NCBI GenBank assembly: GCA_016292785.1 | Contig: JAEDFL010000007.1 | Coordinates: 3,728 to 67,727 of the forward strand | Source of the DNA: Clostridiaceae bacterium | GTDB lineage: Bacteria; Bacillota; Clostridia; Oscillospirales; Acutalibacteraceae | Reading direction: 5' to 3' | Length of the DNA: 64,000 bases | In this document: piece by piece, positions 15,932 to 23,139 of the stretch | How the letters are laid out: each line of letters opens with the position of its first letter | Position numbering within the stretch: the stretch's first letter is position 1 | The notes under the pieces: generated by a model | Databases searched by the model: none | The model's input: only the letters and a program-made list of their open reading frames with translations | What the model was told of the DNA's origin: nothing | Program-made: the position numbers and the translations under genes

Positions 15932-16519
15932 TCAATAATAGCGCATAACCGCAACAACCTTGCCGAGTATCTCACACTCGTCAACGATTATCGGCTCATA
16001 TGTGTCGTTCTCAGGCTGAAGGCGGTAGTGTCCGTTCTCCTTATAGAAGGTTTTGCAGGTCGCCTCGTCCTCGATCATGGCAATAACTATCTCTCCGTTT
16101 CGTGCAAACGGAGTTTTTTCAACAATTACAAGGTCGCCGTCAAGTATTCCTGCATTTATCATACTTTCGCCTCTGATATGCAGACCGAAAAGCGGCTTAT
16201 CCCTTGAAACATTACCCGTGAACGGGAAGTAGCCCTCGATCTCCTCAACGGCAAGTATCGGCGCACCTGCCGTGACCGTTCCGAGAATCGGCACCTGAGT
16301 GACATTCTCCGCCTGTCCCATTATTCTGATAGAGCGTTTGAGAAGCGGATCACGCTGGATATAGCCTGCCTCCTCAAGGGCGTCAAGATTGGACTGAACA
16401 GAAGATGTCGAACGCAGACCGACCGCCGCACCTATCTCACGCACCGACGGAGGAATACCGTCCGCACTGCGCTGAACGAGAAATTCATATATTTTACGCT
16501 GAGTTTCATTGATTGACAT
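15932..16519 (-). CDS. lexA: LexA repressor
   Basis: The SOS repressor. The 195-residue protein has an N-terminal winged helix (PSVREIGAAVGLRSTSSV), the self-cleavage site Ala-Gly in TVTAGAP, the catalytic Ser in GESM and the catalytic Lys in CKTFY. All functional residues are present. It starts at ATG 16519 after GAGGAG. A palindromic operator overlaps the -35 region of its promoter, as expected for autoregulation. Confidence 0.96.
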   Translation of the reverse strand: MSINETQRKIYEFLVQRSADGIPPSVREIGAAVGLRSTSSVQSNLDALEEAGYIQRDPLLKRSIRIMGQAENVTQVPILGTVTAGAPILAVEEIEGYFPFTGNVSRDKPLFGLHIRGESMINAGILDGDLVIVEKTPFARNGEIVIAMIEDEATCKTFYKENGHYRLQPENDTYEPIIVDECEILGKVVAVMRYY

Positions 16520-16551
16520 AGTCTCAACTCCTCTTTTCTTTTTACGATAGC

Positions 16552-16592
16552 ATTATAACACAAAAGTTTGTAAAAAGCAAACATTTGTTTGC
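16552..16592 (-). promoter_or_regulatory. lexA promoter with probable LexA operator
   Basis: TTGCTT (16580-16575), a 17-base spacer and TATAAT (16557-16552). The perfect palindrome GCAAAC-ATTT-GTTTGC (16577-16592) overlaps the -35 box. It resembles the Firmicute SOS box (GAAC-N4-GTTC type) but with AAAC/GTTT half-sites, so this lineage's LexA may read a variant. Confidence 0.65.
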
Positions 16593-16637
16593 CGAAATCC
16601 ATAAAAAATTTTTCTTTATTTTTTTGTAAATTTGTGC

Positions 16638-16643
16638 TATAAT
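16638..16643 (+). promoter_or_regulatory. -10 box of the GDPD-like gene
   Basis: TATAAT on plus, about 25 bases before the gene's ribosome site. The -35 region is T-rich and poor. It is divergent from lexA, whose palindrome lies 46 bases upstream. Confidence 0.5.
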
Positions 16644-16672
16644 TATATAAAAAAGAAGTTTTGAGGTCAAAT

Positions 16673-17899
16673 ATGGTAAATTTCTGCAAAAAAACAGCAT
16701 TTTTGTTGCTTTCATTGATATTTTTCACTCTGTCGGCATTACCCGTCGCTTTCGCATCGGACGCTTCCGAGACAGCAAAAAGCTTCTCAAACGGCGGTTC
16801 GGAGATTATTTGCATTGCTCATCGTGGCGATTGGCACAGCTTTCCCGAAAATTCTGTTGAAGCGGTCAACGCCGCTTTGGATTTTGACGCCGTTTCCGTC
16901 GATGTTCGTCTGACCTCGGACGGCAAGCCTGTGTTGATGGCGGATGAAACGGTTGACAGAATGTGTGTTAATTCAGACGGAAGCTCCGTAAAGGGTGCGG
17001 TTTCGTCCTTCACCCTCGCTCAGCTCAAGGAATTTTTTCTGCGTGAGAGCAACGGCGGCTCCGACAAAGGAAAGACCGACTACCGTGTTGCCGAGCTTAA
17101 AGAGATCTATGCGGTCGCAGACGGCAAAACCGCAGTTGTCCTCAACATATCCGAAGCGGATTTCAAGACCGTTTACGACTACGTTACCGCCCTCGGAAAG
17201 AATGATGAAACGGTTTACAGAATCAACGCTAAGTCGAAGCGAATAGTTGAGCTGACAAAGGATATTGACAATATCACCGTCACGGGCAACTATCAGGGCA
17301 ACATCATCTTTCTTGCAACGGCGGCTGTCAAAGAATGTTTTCAGAATAAAATCTATACAATAGAATTGGGAAGCACCAACGGCAACGGAGTTCTTTACGA
17401 CAACTTTCTTATGAAGCGCTTTGTCGGTGACAAGCGTGCGATGGTATCTATGGTGAACGGACGATGCGGAAAGCGTTCCGACAACGAAACAGGCTGGGAC
17501 GACCTTATTTCACGGGGTTACAGCGTTATTGAAACCGATTTTCCCGACGAGCTTACAGATTATATCAAAAGAACCGAGGCGGCGGCGACCGACCTCGAAA
17601 AATATGTCGATCTCTATAAGGACACGGATCTTTCGCCTTACAGCACCGAAACGGAAAAAGACTTTGTTTCCGCTCTCGACTCGGCTCAGGCGCTTATCGG
17701 CAATCCAAGCTCGCTCTCCGAGCTTACAGAGACCTGCTCCGCCCTGAGATCGGCGCACGATTCGCTGACTGTCGGCGCAAAAAAGAGTGTTGCTCTCAAG
17801 TTCAGCTTCACTCCCGGCAGGATAATAGCAGTTATCCTGTGTGCGGCGGCGTTCACGGTCGAAACACTTTATTTAAGAAAAAAGAGAAAGGATAAATAA
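16673..17899 (+). CDS. Membrane-anchored glycerophosphodiesterase-like protein, catalytically degenerate
   Basis: A 408-residue surface protein: signal peptide (1-28), a glycerophosphodiester phosphodiesterase-type barrel (about 45-300), a helical FIVAR-like stretch (about 305-375) and a C-terminal membrane helix with a basic tail. The family motif IAHRGDWHSFPENS is present. However, the metal-site Glu of the E-x-D motif is Ser75, the His of the following H-D motif is Ala90 (MADE), and the next acidic residue appears as Asn in VVLNIS. It may bind a ligand rather than cleave it. The start ATG 16673 follows TGAGGT; a TTG at 16661 is in frame but lacks spacing. Confidence 0.8.
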   Translation: MVNFCKKTAFLLLSLIFFTLSALPVAFASDASETAKSFSNGGSEIICIAHRGDWHSFPENSVEAVNAALDFDAVSVDVRLTSDGKPVLMADETVDRMCVNSDGSSVKGAVSSFTLAQLKEFFLRESNGGSDKGKTDYRVAELKEIYAVADGKTAVVLNISEADFKTVYDYVTALGKNDETVYRINAKSKRIVELTKDIDNITVTGNYQGNIIFLATAAVKECFQNKIYTIELGSTNGNGVLYDNFLMKRFVGDKRAMVSMVNGRCGKRSDNETGWDDLISRGYSVIETDFPDELTDYIKRTEAAATDLEKYVDLYKDTDLSPYSTETEKDFVSALDSAQALIGNPSSLSELTETCSALRSAHDSLTVGAKKSVALKFSFTPGRIIAVILCAAAFTVETLYLRKKRKDK

Positions 17900-17942
17900 A
17901 CATATTTCCGTCGTACGACGGGATTGATACGGAGGAATCAGC

Positions 17943-19562
17943 ATGGATAGCAAAGAAGTTATCAGACTTCAGCGTGCCGATTATCCCGAACAGGTAGGCA
18001 TATCTTCAAAAACAATTTCTGAACTGATTCGGGATTTCAAAGAAAACGACGTTGAAGTACACAGCCTAATGATTTTAAGAGAGGGCAAGGTCGCATATGA
18101 AACATGGGCGGCTCCCTATGCTCCCGAATATCCTCATATGATGTATTCGGTCAGCAAGAGCTTCACCTCAACCGCAGTCGGCTTTGCCATTGACGAGGGA
18201 CTAATGACTCTCGAAACAAGACTGATCGACATCTTCCCCGAATATAAACCCAAATCAAAGGACGAAAATCTTGAAAAATTAAATGTTCATCATCTGCTCT
18301 CAATGCAGTCGGGCAAAAATGTCAGCGTTTTTTCCGACAAGGCGAAGAATCACTGGATCAAGGATTTCTTTGACGCCTCTTGGAAGTTCACTCCCGGCGA
18401 CGGTCATTGGCAGTATATCAGCGAAAACCAGTATATGCTTTGCGCCATGCTGACAAGGATAACCGGAATGAGCGTTGTCGAATACCTCACTCCGAGACTT
18501 TTTGAGCCGCTCGGAATTGATGTTCCTTTCTGGGAACACGATATTGACGGCATTGAGGCAGGCGGCTGGGGACTTTATCTCAAAACCGAGGATCTTGCAA
18601 AATTTATGCTCTGCTATCAGCAGAGGGGCAAATTCAACGGCAAGCAGGTCATTCCCGAAAAATGGACACGGCTCGCCCAAAAGGTTCACGCAAACAACTC
18701 CCCGTTCACCAAGGTAATTGACAGTCAGTGCGGCTACGGCTACTGTTTCTGGAGATGCGGCGGAATAAACGGCTACCGTGCCGACGGAATGTTCTCCCAG
18801 TTCGGTATTGTTTCAAACGACGCCGACATTGTATTTGTCATCACGGCAGGTGAAATAAACGAACAGAAAACAAGGGACTGCATATGGCGACACTTTAATA
18901 AGCTGATAATCGAAAACGACGGTGAGCCTACTCCCGACGTCAAGCCTGAGCTTGCTCCGCTCGACGACGATCTTGAAGCGGCGGAACGCAGTCCGATTGA
19001 AAAGGATATCGAGGGAAGAACGATCTATCTTCAAAGAAATCTCGTTCTCAACGCAGCAGGCTTTCCCCTCGGTATGCTCCCCATCCCCATCGTTTATATG
19101 TCCGGTGACAGAGCCGGAAATATGGACAATGTTGTGCTTCATTTCAATGACGATAATTGCACAATGACTTGGGACGAGGGCGACGAGCACAACACAATTA
19201 TCTGCGGAATGGACGGCAAGGCAAGAACAAGTCCTATCACTCTTGCGGGTATGAACTTCACGGCATTTTCAACAGCGGCATGGATCGACGAAAAGACGCT
19301 TGAAATACATATGCGCCCCGTCGGCGGCGTTTGTATGAGAATTATCAAGCTCACGTTCAACGGAAATATAGTTAAGCTCTCCCCGTCAAGTCGTATGACG
19401 ATGACGGATATGGCGGAAAACCTTGCCCTTGATGTTGACACCTTCTTCCCTCCGATTCTGCACCGCTTCGGTCTGGTTGCGTTTGATCAGCTTCCGGGAA
19501 TAATTGACGCACCTGTTCTCGGCAGACTTGAAAGTGAAAAAGCCGTGATTTCGGAAAGCTGA
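17943..19562 (+). CDS. Beta-lactamase-family serine hydrolase
   Basis: A 539-residue protein with an N-terminal class C beta-lactamase/esterase-type domain (about 15-320) and a C-terminal beta-rich domain. The nucleophile motif SxxK is intact as SVSK near residue 70, with an SEN motif near 160. No signal peptide is visible, so it is likely cytosolic. The family covers esterases and D-aminopeptidases; the substrate is unknown. GGAGG precedes the ATG. It lies 43 bases after the GDPD-like gene and 28 before the YhhN gene, all in one direction, a probable operon. Confidence 0.88.
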   Translation: MDSKEVIRLQRADYPEQVGISSKTISELIRDFKENDVEVHSLMILREGKVAYETWAAPYAPEYPHMMYSVSKSFTSTAVGFAIDEGLMTLETRLIDIFPEYKPKSKDENLEKLNVHHLLSMQSGKNVSVFSDKAKNHWIKDFFDASWKFTPGDGHWQYISENQYMLCAMLTRITGMSVVEYLTPRLFEPLGIDVPFWEHDIDGIEAGGWGLYLKTEDLAKFMLCYQQRGKFNGKQVIPEKWTRLAQKVHANNSPFTKVIDSQCGYGYCFWRCGGINGYRADGMFSQFGIVSNDADIVFVITAGEINEQKTRDCIWRHFNKLIIENDGEPTPDVKPELAPLDDDLEAAERSPIEKDIEGRTIYLQRNLVLNAAGFPLGMLPIPIVYMSGDRAGNMDNVVLHFNDDNCTMTWDEGDEHNTIICGMDGKARTSPITLAGMNFTAFSTAAWIDEKTLEIHMRPVGGVCMRIIKLTFNGNIVKLSPSSRMTMTDMAENLALDVDTFFPPILHRFGLVAFDQLPGIIDAPVLGRLESEKAVISES

Positions 19563-19590
19563 TTCAATACTGATTATAGGAGGCTTCATT

Positions 19591-20337
19591 ATGAACGATT
19601 GTTATTACTATTATATCATTTTCCCCTGTCTCCTTATTGTTATGGCAATACTTATACCGTTTTTTCTTAAAGCGGAAATACCAAATCCGTGCAGAAAATC
19701 TCTTATTTTAAAGCAGACGTGTTCAACGGTTTTTCTTATCAATGCGCTTGTCGCAGGACTGATCGGTGATTTCACCATATATGCGGCGTTGATGTTCATC
19801 GGACTTTGCTGTTCATGGCTCGGAGATTATCTTCTCCACGTTCGTCAGGATCCGGGATTCTTCGCTTCGGGACTTATCGCCTTCCTCGTCGGTCACATTT
19901 TCTTTACAGGAGCATATTATCAGGCTTTTCGGGTTCTTTTCCCAGAACAGATTATGTTCTCAACCGAAAGATTGATTCTTTTCTTTGCAATCGTTGCGGC
20001 TGAGCTGCTCTTGATTAAATTTGTTGCAAAGGTTTCTTTTGGCAAGATATTTGTGCTTTGCGCCCTGTATGCGGCGACGATTACGGAAATGGCAATCAAA
20101 GCCTTCACCCTTGCAATTTCCCTGATGAAATATCCGAGCCTTGTCGAATATCCGATCTTTACCGGTATTATGCTTATGCTCGGAGCGGTATTGTTCCTGT
20201 TCTCCGATTTCACGCTCTCTTTGCTGAACTTTAAGGACGGGGTTAAGAAACACGGAGCACTGCGAAACGCAAACATATGGACTTACTTCTACGCACAGAT
20301 GTTCCTCGGCGTAACGGTCTTCTTTATTTCAACCTAA
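19591..20337 (+). CDS. YhhN/TMEM86-family membrane protein (lysoplasmalogenase-like)
   Basis: A 248-residue protein with seven to eight membrane helices and the family signatures CSWLGDYLLH and FLVGHIFFTGAYY. Eukaryotic TMEM86 members hydrolyse the vinyl ether bond of lysoplasmalogens, and many Clostridia make plasmalogens; the link here is by homology only. AGGAGG precedes the ATG. Last gene of the run, closed by a terminator. Confidence 0.8.
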   Translation: MNDCYYYYIIFPCLLIVMAILIPFFLKAEIPNPCRKSLILKQTCSTVFLINALVAGLIGDFTIYAALMFIGLCCSWLGDYLLHVRQDPGFFASGLIAFLVGHIFFTGAYYQAFRVLFPEQIMFSTERLILFFAIVAAELLLIKFVAKVSFGKIFVLCALYAATITEMAIKAFTLAISLMKYPSLVEYPIFTGIMLMLGAVLFLFSDFTLSLLNFKDGVKKHGALRNANIWTYFYAQMFLGVTVFFIST

Positions 20338-20339
20338 AC

Positions 20340-20635
20340 AAAATGACTGCGGCTTAATTGAAACCGCAGTCATTTTTCTGTTGTTCAGGACTTTGACGGC
20401 TCGCCTTTCGGTTACCGCCTGTCCTGATAATAAGCAAGCCTATGTCATCTTTCCCTTGAACTGAATTAAGCCGGCTTGCAGATCAGCAACAGTTTTACAG
20501 TAAATCATGCCTATCTTTTACTCTTATGTCGTAATATATCTTAGAAAACCCTGTTTGCAGCCGCACAAAAAGCTGACGTGAGCGCAGTAGTTTTCATGCA
20601 CCATATCCCTCCCCTGAACGGTTCCTTTGTTTTAC
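20340..20635 (-). ncRNA. Unassigned structured RNA with its own promoter
   Basis: No credible ORF covers this stretch. On the minus strand a promoter (20671-20642) predicts a start near 20635. The transcript's ends pair (GTTCAGG, plus 20613-20619, with CCTGAAC, plus 20383-20389). A second perfect 7-bp helix joins 20473-20479 and 20434-20440, and a third hairpin closes GAC-GGC with GCC-GTC at about 20394-20422. A terminator follows. This is the shape of a stable regulatory RNA of about 250-290 nt. I cannot assign a family; 6S, raiA-type and other Clostridial motifs should be tested. Confidence 0.65.
20345..20376. terminator. Bidirectional terminator between YhhN gene and ncRNA
   Basis: GACTGCGG (20345-20352) pairs with CCGCAGTC (20364-20371), followed by ATTTTTCTG on plus and ATTTTGTTT on minus. 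It ends both converging transcripts. Confidence 0.85.
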
Positions 20636-20641
20636 ACATTC

Positions 20642-20671
20642 ATTATAGCTTACTTTTTCCGAATTATGTAA
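20642..20671 (-). promoter_or_regulatory. Promoter of the ncRNA
   Basis: TTACAT (20671-20666), an 18-base spacer and TATAAT (20647-20642) on the minus strand, with no start codon or ribosome site of a long ORF downstream. Confidence 0.6.
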
Positions 20672-20768
20672 TCTGTGTTTTCCCTTTCAGATGACTTTCA
20701 AACCGTTTGCTTCTTACAGGCAATACTATAACACACAAAATCCGCATATGCCGCTTTTTAATTAAACC

Positions 20769-20806
20769 TTAATCGGTTTTTAATGCAATCTTAATCATAT
20801 CTTAAT
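20769..20806. repeat. Four TTAAT repeats at exact 11-bp spacing
   Basis: TTAAT occurs at 20769, 20780, 20791 and 20802, each 11 bases apart, in AT-rich DNA; TTAAA follows at 20811. Direct repeats at one helical turn are typical operators of OmpR/PhoB-family response regulators. On the minus strand a TATAGT box lies 34 bases beyond the array (20735-20730), so it could activate leftward transcription. Confidence 0.65.
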
Positions 20807-20819
20807 AATCTTAAATAAA

Positions 20820-20857
20820 CCTGCATCATTTTCCGCTTTTGGCGGTATTGATGCAGG
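20820..20857 (-). terminator. Terminator of spoVT
   Basis: CCTGCATCA pairs with TGATGCAGG around an inner GCGG/CCGC element, followed by TTTATTTAAG on minus. Confidence 0.8.
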
Positions 20858-20869
20858 TTTTCGGGTTAA

Positions 20870-21403
20870 TTACTGTTCCATCTGCTTTCCGATAAAGGAC
20901 GAAGCTACCTGAGCAAGCTTTGTTTCCGTCGGAGTAATCTTTGAGCCGTCGCTCCAAAGGAAAACCACCGCTCCGAGAATATCGCCGTTGCCGATTATCG
21001 GTGCGGCTATCGAAGCTCCGTAATTCACACCCTCGATCGGATAAAGCTGTTTCTCACTGTCTCCGGTGTAGAGCTGTCTTGATTCCATAACGTCCTCCAG
21101 CTCTGCGCTGATGCGCTTGTCGAGAAAATCCTTTTTGGAAACCCCGGCGCAGGAAATAACGTGATCCCTGTCGCAGATCAGCACCGGAGTTGTGACGCTC
21201 CTGTAAAGTACGTCGGCAAAATGCTCCGTCACGTCAGAGATCTCGCTGATCGGTGAATATTTTTTAAAAATCACGCCGCCCTCTGTGTCGGTAAAAATCT
21301 CCAGCGGCGCACCCTCCTTGATGTGCATTGTGCGGCGAATCTCCTTGGGGATAACTACTCTGCCCAGATCGTCTATTCGCCTTACAATTCCTGTTGCTTT
21401 CAT
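20870..21403 (-). CDS. spoVT: Stage V sporulation protein T (AbrB-family regulator with GAF domain)
   Basis: A 177-residue transcription factor of late forespore development in endospore formers. It has an N-terminal swapped-hairpin DNA-binding domain (MKATGIVRRIDDLGRVVIPK) and a C-terminal GAF-like domain (about 60-175; PIIGNGDILGAVVFLW). The start ATG 21403 follows AGAGGAG; longer readings add unrelated residues. Its presence supports a sporulating or recently sporulating lineage. Monocistronic, with a terminator. Confidence 0.92.
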   Translation of the reverse strand: MKATGIVRRIDDLGRVVIPKEIRRTMHIKEGAPLEIFTDTEGGVIFKKYSPISEISDVTEHFADVLYRSVTTPVLICDRDHVISCAGVSKKDFLDKRISAELEDVMESRQLYTGDSEKQLYPIEGVNYGASIAAPIIGNGDILGAVVFLWSDGSKITPTETKLAQVASSFIGKQMEQ

Positions 21404-21500
21404 TATATAAAACTCCTCTTTGATAACCGCATAATACGGCGGCTTTTTATTGGTTTGCAAAAATAGTTTTCGCCGCTTTTTATTTTTTATGCTCCCGGAA

Positions 21501-21529
21501 TTGCAAAAAGAATGTTAAAGAGTTATAAT
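21501..21529 (+). promoter_or_regulatory. Promoter of the ART-like gene at 21557
   Basis: TTGCAA (21501-21506), a 17-base spacer and TATAAT (21524-21529). It lies downstream of an in-frame ATG at 21512, which supports ATG 21557 as the start. Confidence 0.75.
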
Positions 21530-21556
21530 ATAGAAAACTTTTCGGGAAGTGAAAGA

Positions 21557-22072
21557 ATGAAGCCTTGTTTTTACTCTTTTTGCTGTCGTTTACCTGGTGG
21601 AGAACGGTTCAATGACTTTATAAAATGTATTTTGGCTTATTTGAAGCATCCAAGAGCTTTTACGCCCGTTGCTTTTCGCAACTCCCTGCACCACTTTTTT
21701 CTTGGCGGCGATTACGGTATAATTATTCCTCGGGACGGTGTTGAAATTCCCGATAAACTTTATCATGTAACTTCCGAAAAGAATCTCGATAATATCTTCA
21801 AAAAAGGAATATCCTCTGCTTGCGGCGTGGTTTTTCTCACCGACAGCTTTCAGGATCTTGAGGACTATCTCGAATGGAAACAAATTCCCCGCAAGAATTG
21901 GGATAGAATATTTCTGCTGACTATCAACACAAAGCTTTGCCGCGAACAGGGCATCGGCATTTGTAAAATAAACCGTGACAGGGAATTCATTGCTCAAGGT
22001 GTCCCTCCCGAGGCAATCGTCGCCTGCGGGAATTTTCAAGAACAGCTTGCTTCAAATCGTCACGGTAATTAA
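21557..22072 (+). CDS. KptA/ADP-ribosyltransferase-like protein
   Basis: A 171-residue protein with a segment typical of the RNA 2'-phosphotransferase/ART fold: LYHVTSEKNLDNIFKKGI followed by VFLTDS. The N-terminal 65 residues are unrecognised. Family members transfer ADP-ribose or remove 2'-phosphate, but the full catalytic set cannot be confirmed here. ATG 21557 has GGAAGTG upstream. Its 3' end overlaps the antisense small gene by 86 bases. It has its own strong promoter. Confidence 0.6.
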   Translation: MKPCFYSFCCRLPGGERFNDFIKCILAYLKHPRAFTPVAFRNSLHHFFLGGDYGIIIPRDGVEIPDKLYHVTSEKNLDNIFKKGISSACGVVFLTDSFQDLEDYLEWKQIPRKNWDRIFLLTINTKLCREQGIGICKINRDREFIAQGVPPEAIVACGNFQEQLASNRHGN

Positions 22073-22178
22073 GCAAAGCAAAAGCCTGATTTTTTCTGAA
22101 TTTTAAAGGCAGAGAGCTGTCACAGATATTATTTTCAAGATCCTTGATTCGCTGTTTCAGATATTCTTCTGTCGTCAT
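21987..22178 (-). CDS. Small helical protein of unknown function, convergent and overlapping
   Basis: A 63-residue, charged, probably all-helical product (TTEEYLKQRIKDLENNI; KNQAFALLNYRDDLKQAVL). GGTGA precedes ATG 22178. The first two thirds lie in DNA with no other gene and have sensible composition. The arginine-rich end is antisense to the ART-like gene and is a compromise reading. I do not recognise a family. It may be real or a chance ORF. Confidence 0.42.
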   Translation of the reverse strand: MTTEEYLKQRIKDLENNICDSSLPLKFRKNQAFALLNYRDDLKQAVLENSRRRRLPREGHLEQ

Positions 22179-22223
22179 AAACATCACCGTTTATATTTTT
22201 CGCATAAAAAAAGAGGTTATTAA

Positions 22224-22904
22224 ATGCAAGTACAGGAAGAATTGAAAAAATTTTTATTTGAAAACGGAGTTGCCGACGTCGGCTTCACCTGCGTTCCGGA
22301 CGGACCGTTCGACGAAAAAAGCTATGCGATGAGCATTGTCGTCAAGCTTTCCGACGCTGTAATAGACGAGATCACCGACGAGCCTACCCATTCATATTTT
22401 CATCATTACAGAACGGTCAACGCTTTTATTGACAGAACCTTGCTTCAATGCGGCTTTATTCTCGAAAAACACGGCTACAAATATATCCCGATCGGTGCGT
22501 CGCAAAGCGTCAATAAGGACGGCTGGAACTACTGCGGAAGATATTCCCACAAAAAAATCGCCACGCTTTCCGGACTTGGCGGAATAGGAAAAAGCTGTCT
22601 TTTTCTGCACAAAAAATTCGGTCCGAGAGTCCGTCTCGGCACTCTTTTTACCGACTGTCCTTTTGATTTTGAAAAGAAAGAGTATTTTTCTCCCTGCGTA
22701 GGCTGTGATTTGTGTGAAAAGGCTTGCCCGTCGGGGGCAATTCGTGGTAAAATGTGGTCTGTCGGCATGGAGAGGGAGGATTTCTTCGATCCCGAAAAAT
22801 GCAGTACATATATGAAAAAGAAATTTCAACACATCGGCAGGGGTGCGGTCTGCGGCATTTGTATGAAGGTTTGCCCTGTCGGAAGGAGTGCTCACAATGG
22901 ATGA
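22224..22904 (+). CDS. QueG-like iron-sulfur oxidoreductase
   Basis: A 226-residue protein related to epoxyqueuosine reductase and other cobalamin/4Fe-4S reductases. It has a central GLGGIGKSCLFLHKKFGPRVRLGTL block and two C-terminal 4Fe-4S motifs, CVGCDLCEKACP and CGICMKVCPVG. It is shorter than QueG (about 350-380), lacking much of the N-terminal part and the C-terminal HEAT domain, so it belongs to the shorter Clostridial subgroup of unknown substrate. AAAGAGG precedes the ATG. It overlaps the DUF896 gene by eight bases. Confidence 0.82.
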   Translation: MQVQEELKKFLFENGVADVGFTCVPDGPFDEKSYAMSIVVKLSDAVIDEITDEPTHSYFHHYRTVNAFIDRTLLQCGFILEKHGYKYIPIGASQSVNKDGWNYCGRYSHKKIATLSGLGGIGKSCLFLHKKFGPRVRLGTLFTDCPFDFEKKEYFSPCVGCDLCEKACPSGAIRGKMWSVGMEREDFFDPEKCSTYMKKKFQHIGRGAVCGICMKVCPVGRSAHNG

Positions 22905-23100
22905 AAAAAGAATTTCAAGGATAAATGAGCTTGCCGCCAAATCAAGGGCGGAGGGCTTGACCGAAGAAGAAAAGAACGAACAGGCACAGCTTCGTTCGGA
23001 GTACATCGCCGCCTATAAGCAAAGCCTTATCGGTCATCTGGAAAATGTTCGCATAGTTGACGAAAAAGGAAACAAAACTCCGCTTCGCAAGAAGAAATAA
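22897..23100 (+). CDS. DUF896 (YnzC-like) small protein
   Basis: A 67-residue cytosolic protein of the DUF896 family: IARINELA-type start (ISRINELAAKSRAEG), LTEEEKNEQAQLRSEYIAAY and a basic tail. The related Bacillus YnzC is co-expressed with the SOS gene yneA; no biochemical role is known. ATG 22897 has GGAAGGAG at seven bases. It overlaps the QueG-like gene and is probably co-translated with it. Confidence 0.9.
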   Translation: MDEKRISRINELAAKSRAEGLTEEEKNEQAQLRSEYIAAYKQSLIGHLENVRIVDEKGNKTPLRKKK

Positions 23101-23139
23101 TCAGTTTTTTGATATGGGGTAAGGAAAGGAAAAAGCTTT

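Noticed and set aside
20380..20640. tmRNA, RNase P RNA or SRP RNA identity for the structured RNA
   Set aside because: None of the hallmark sequences (tRNA-like CCA end and tag frame, GAGGAAAGUCC core, SRP GGUGCUGUU/GNAR helix 8) could be found.
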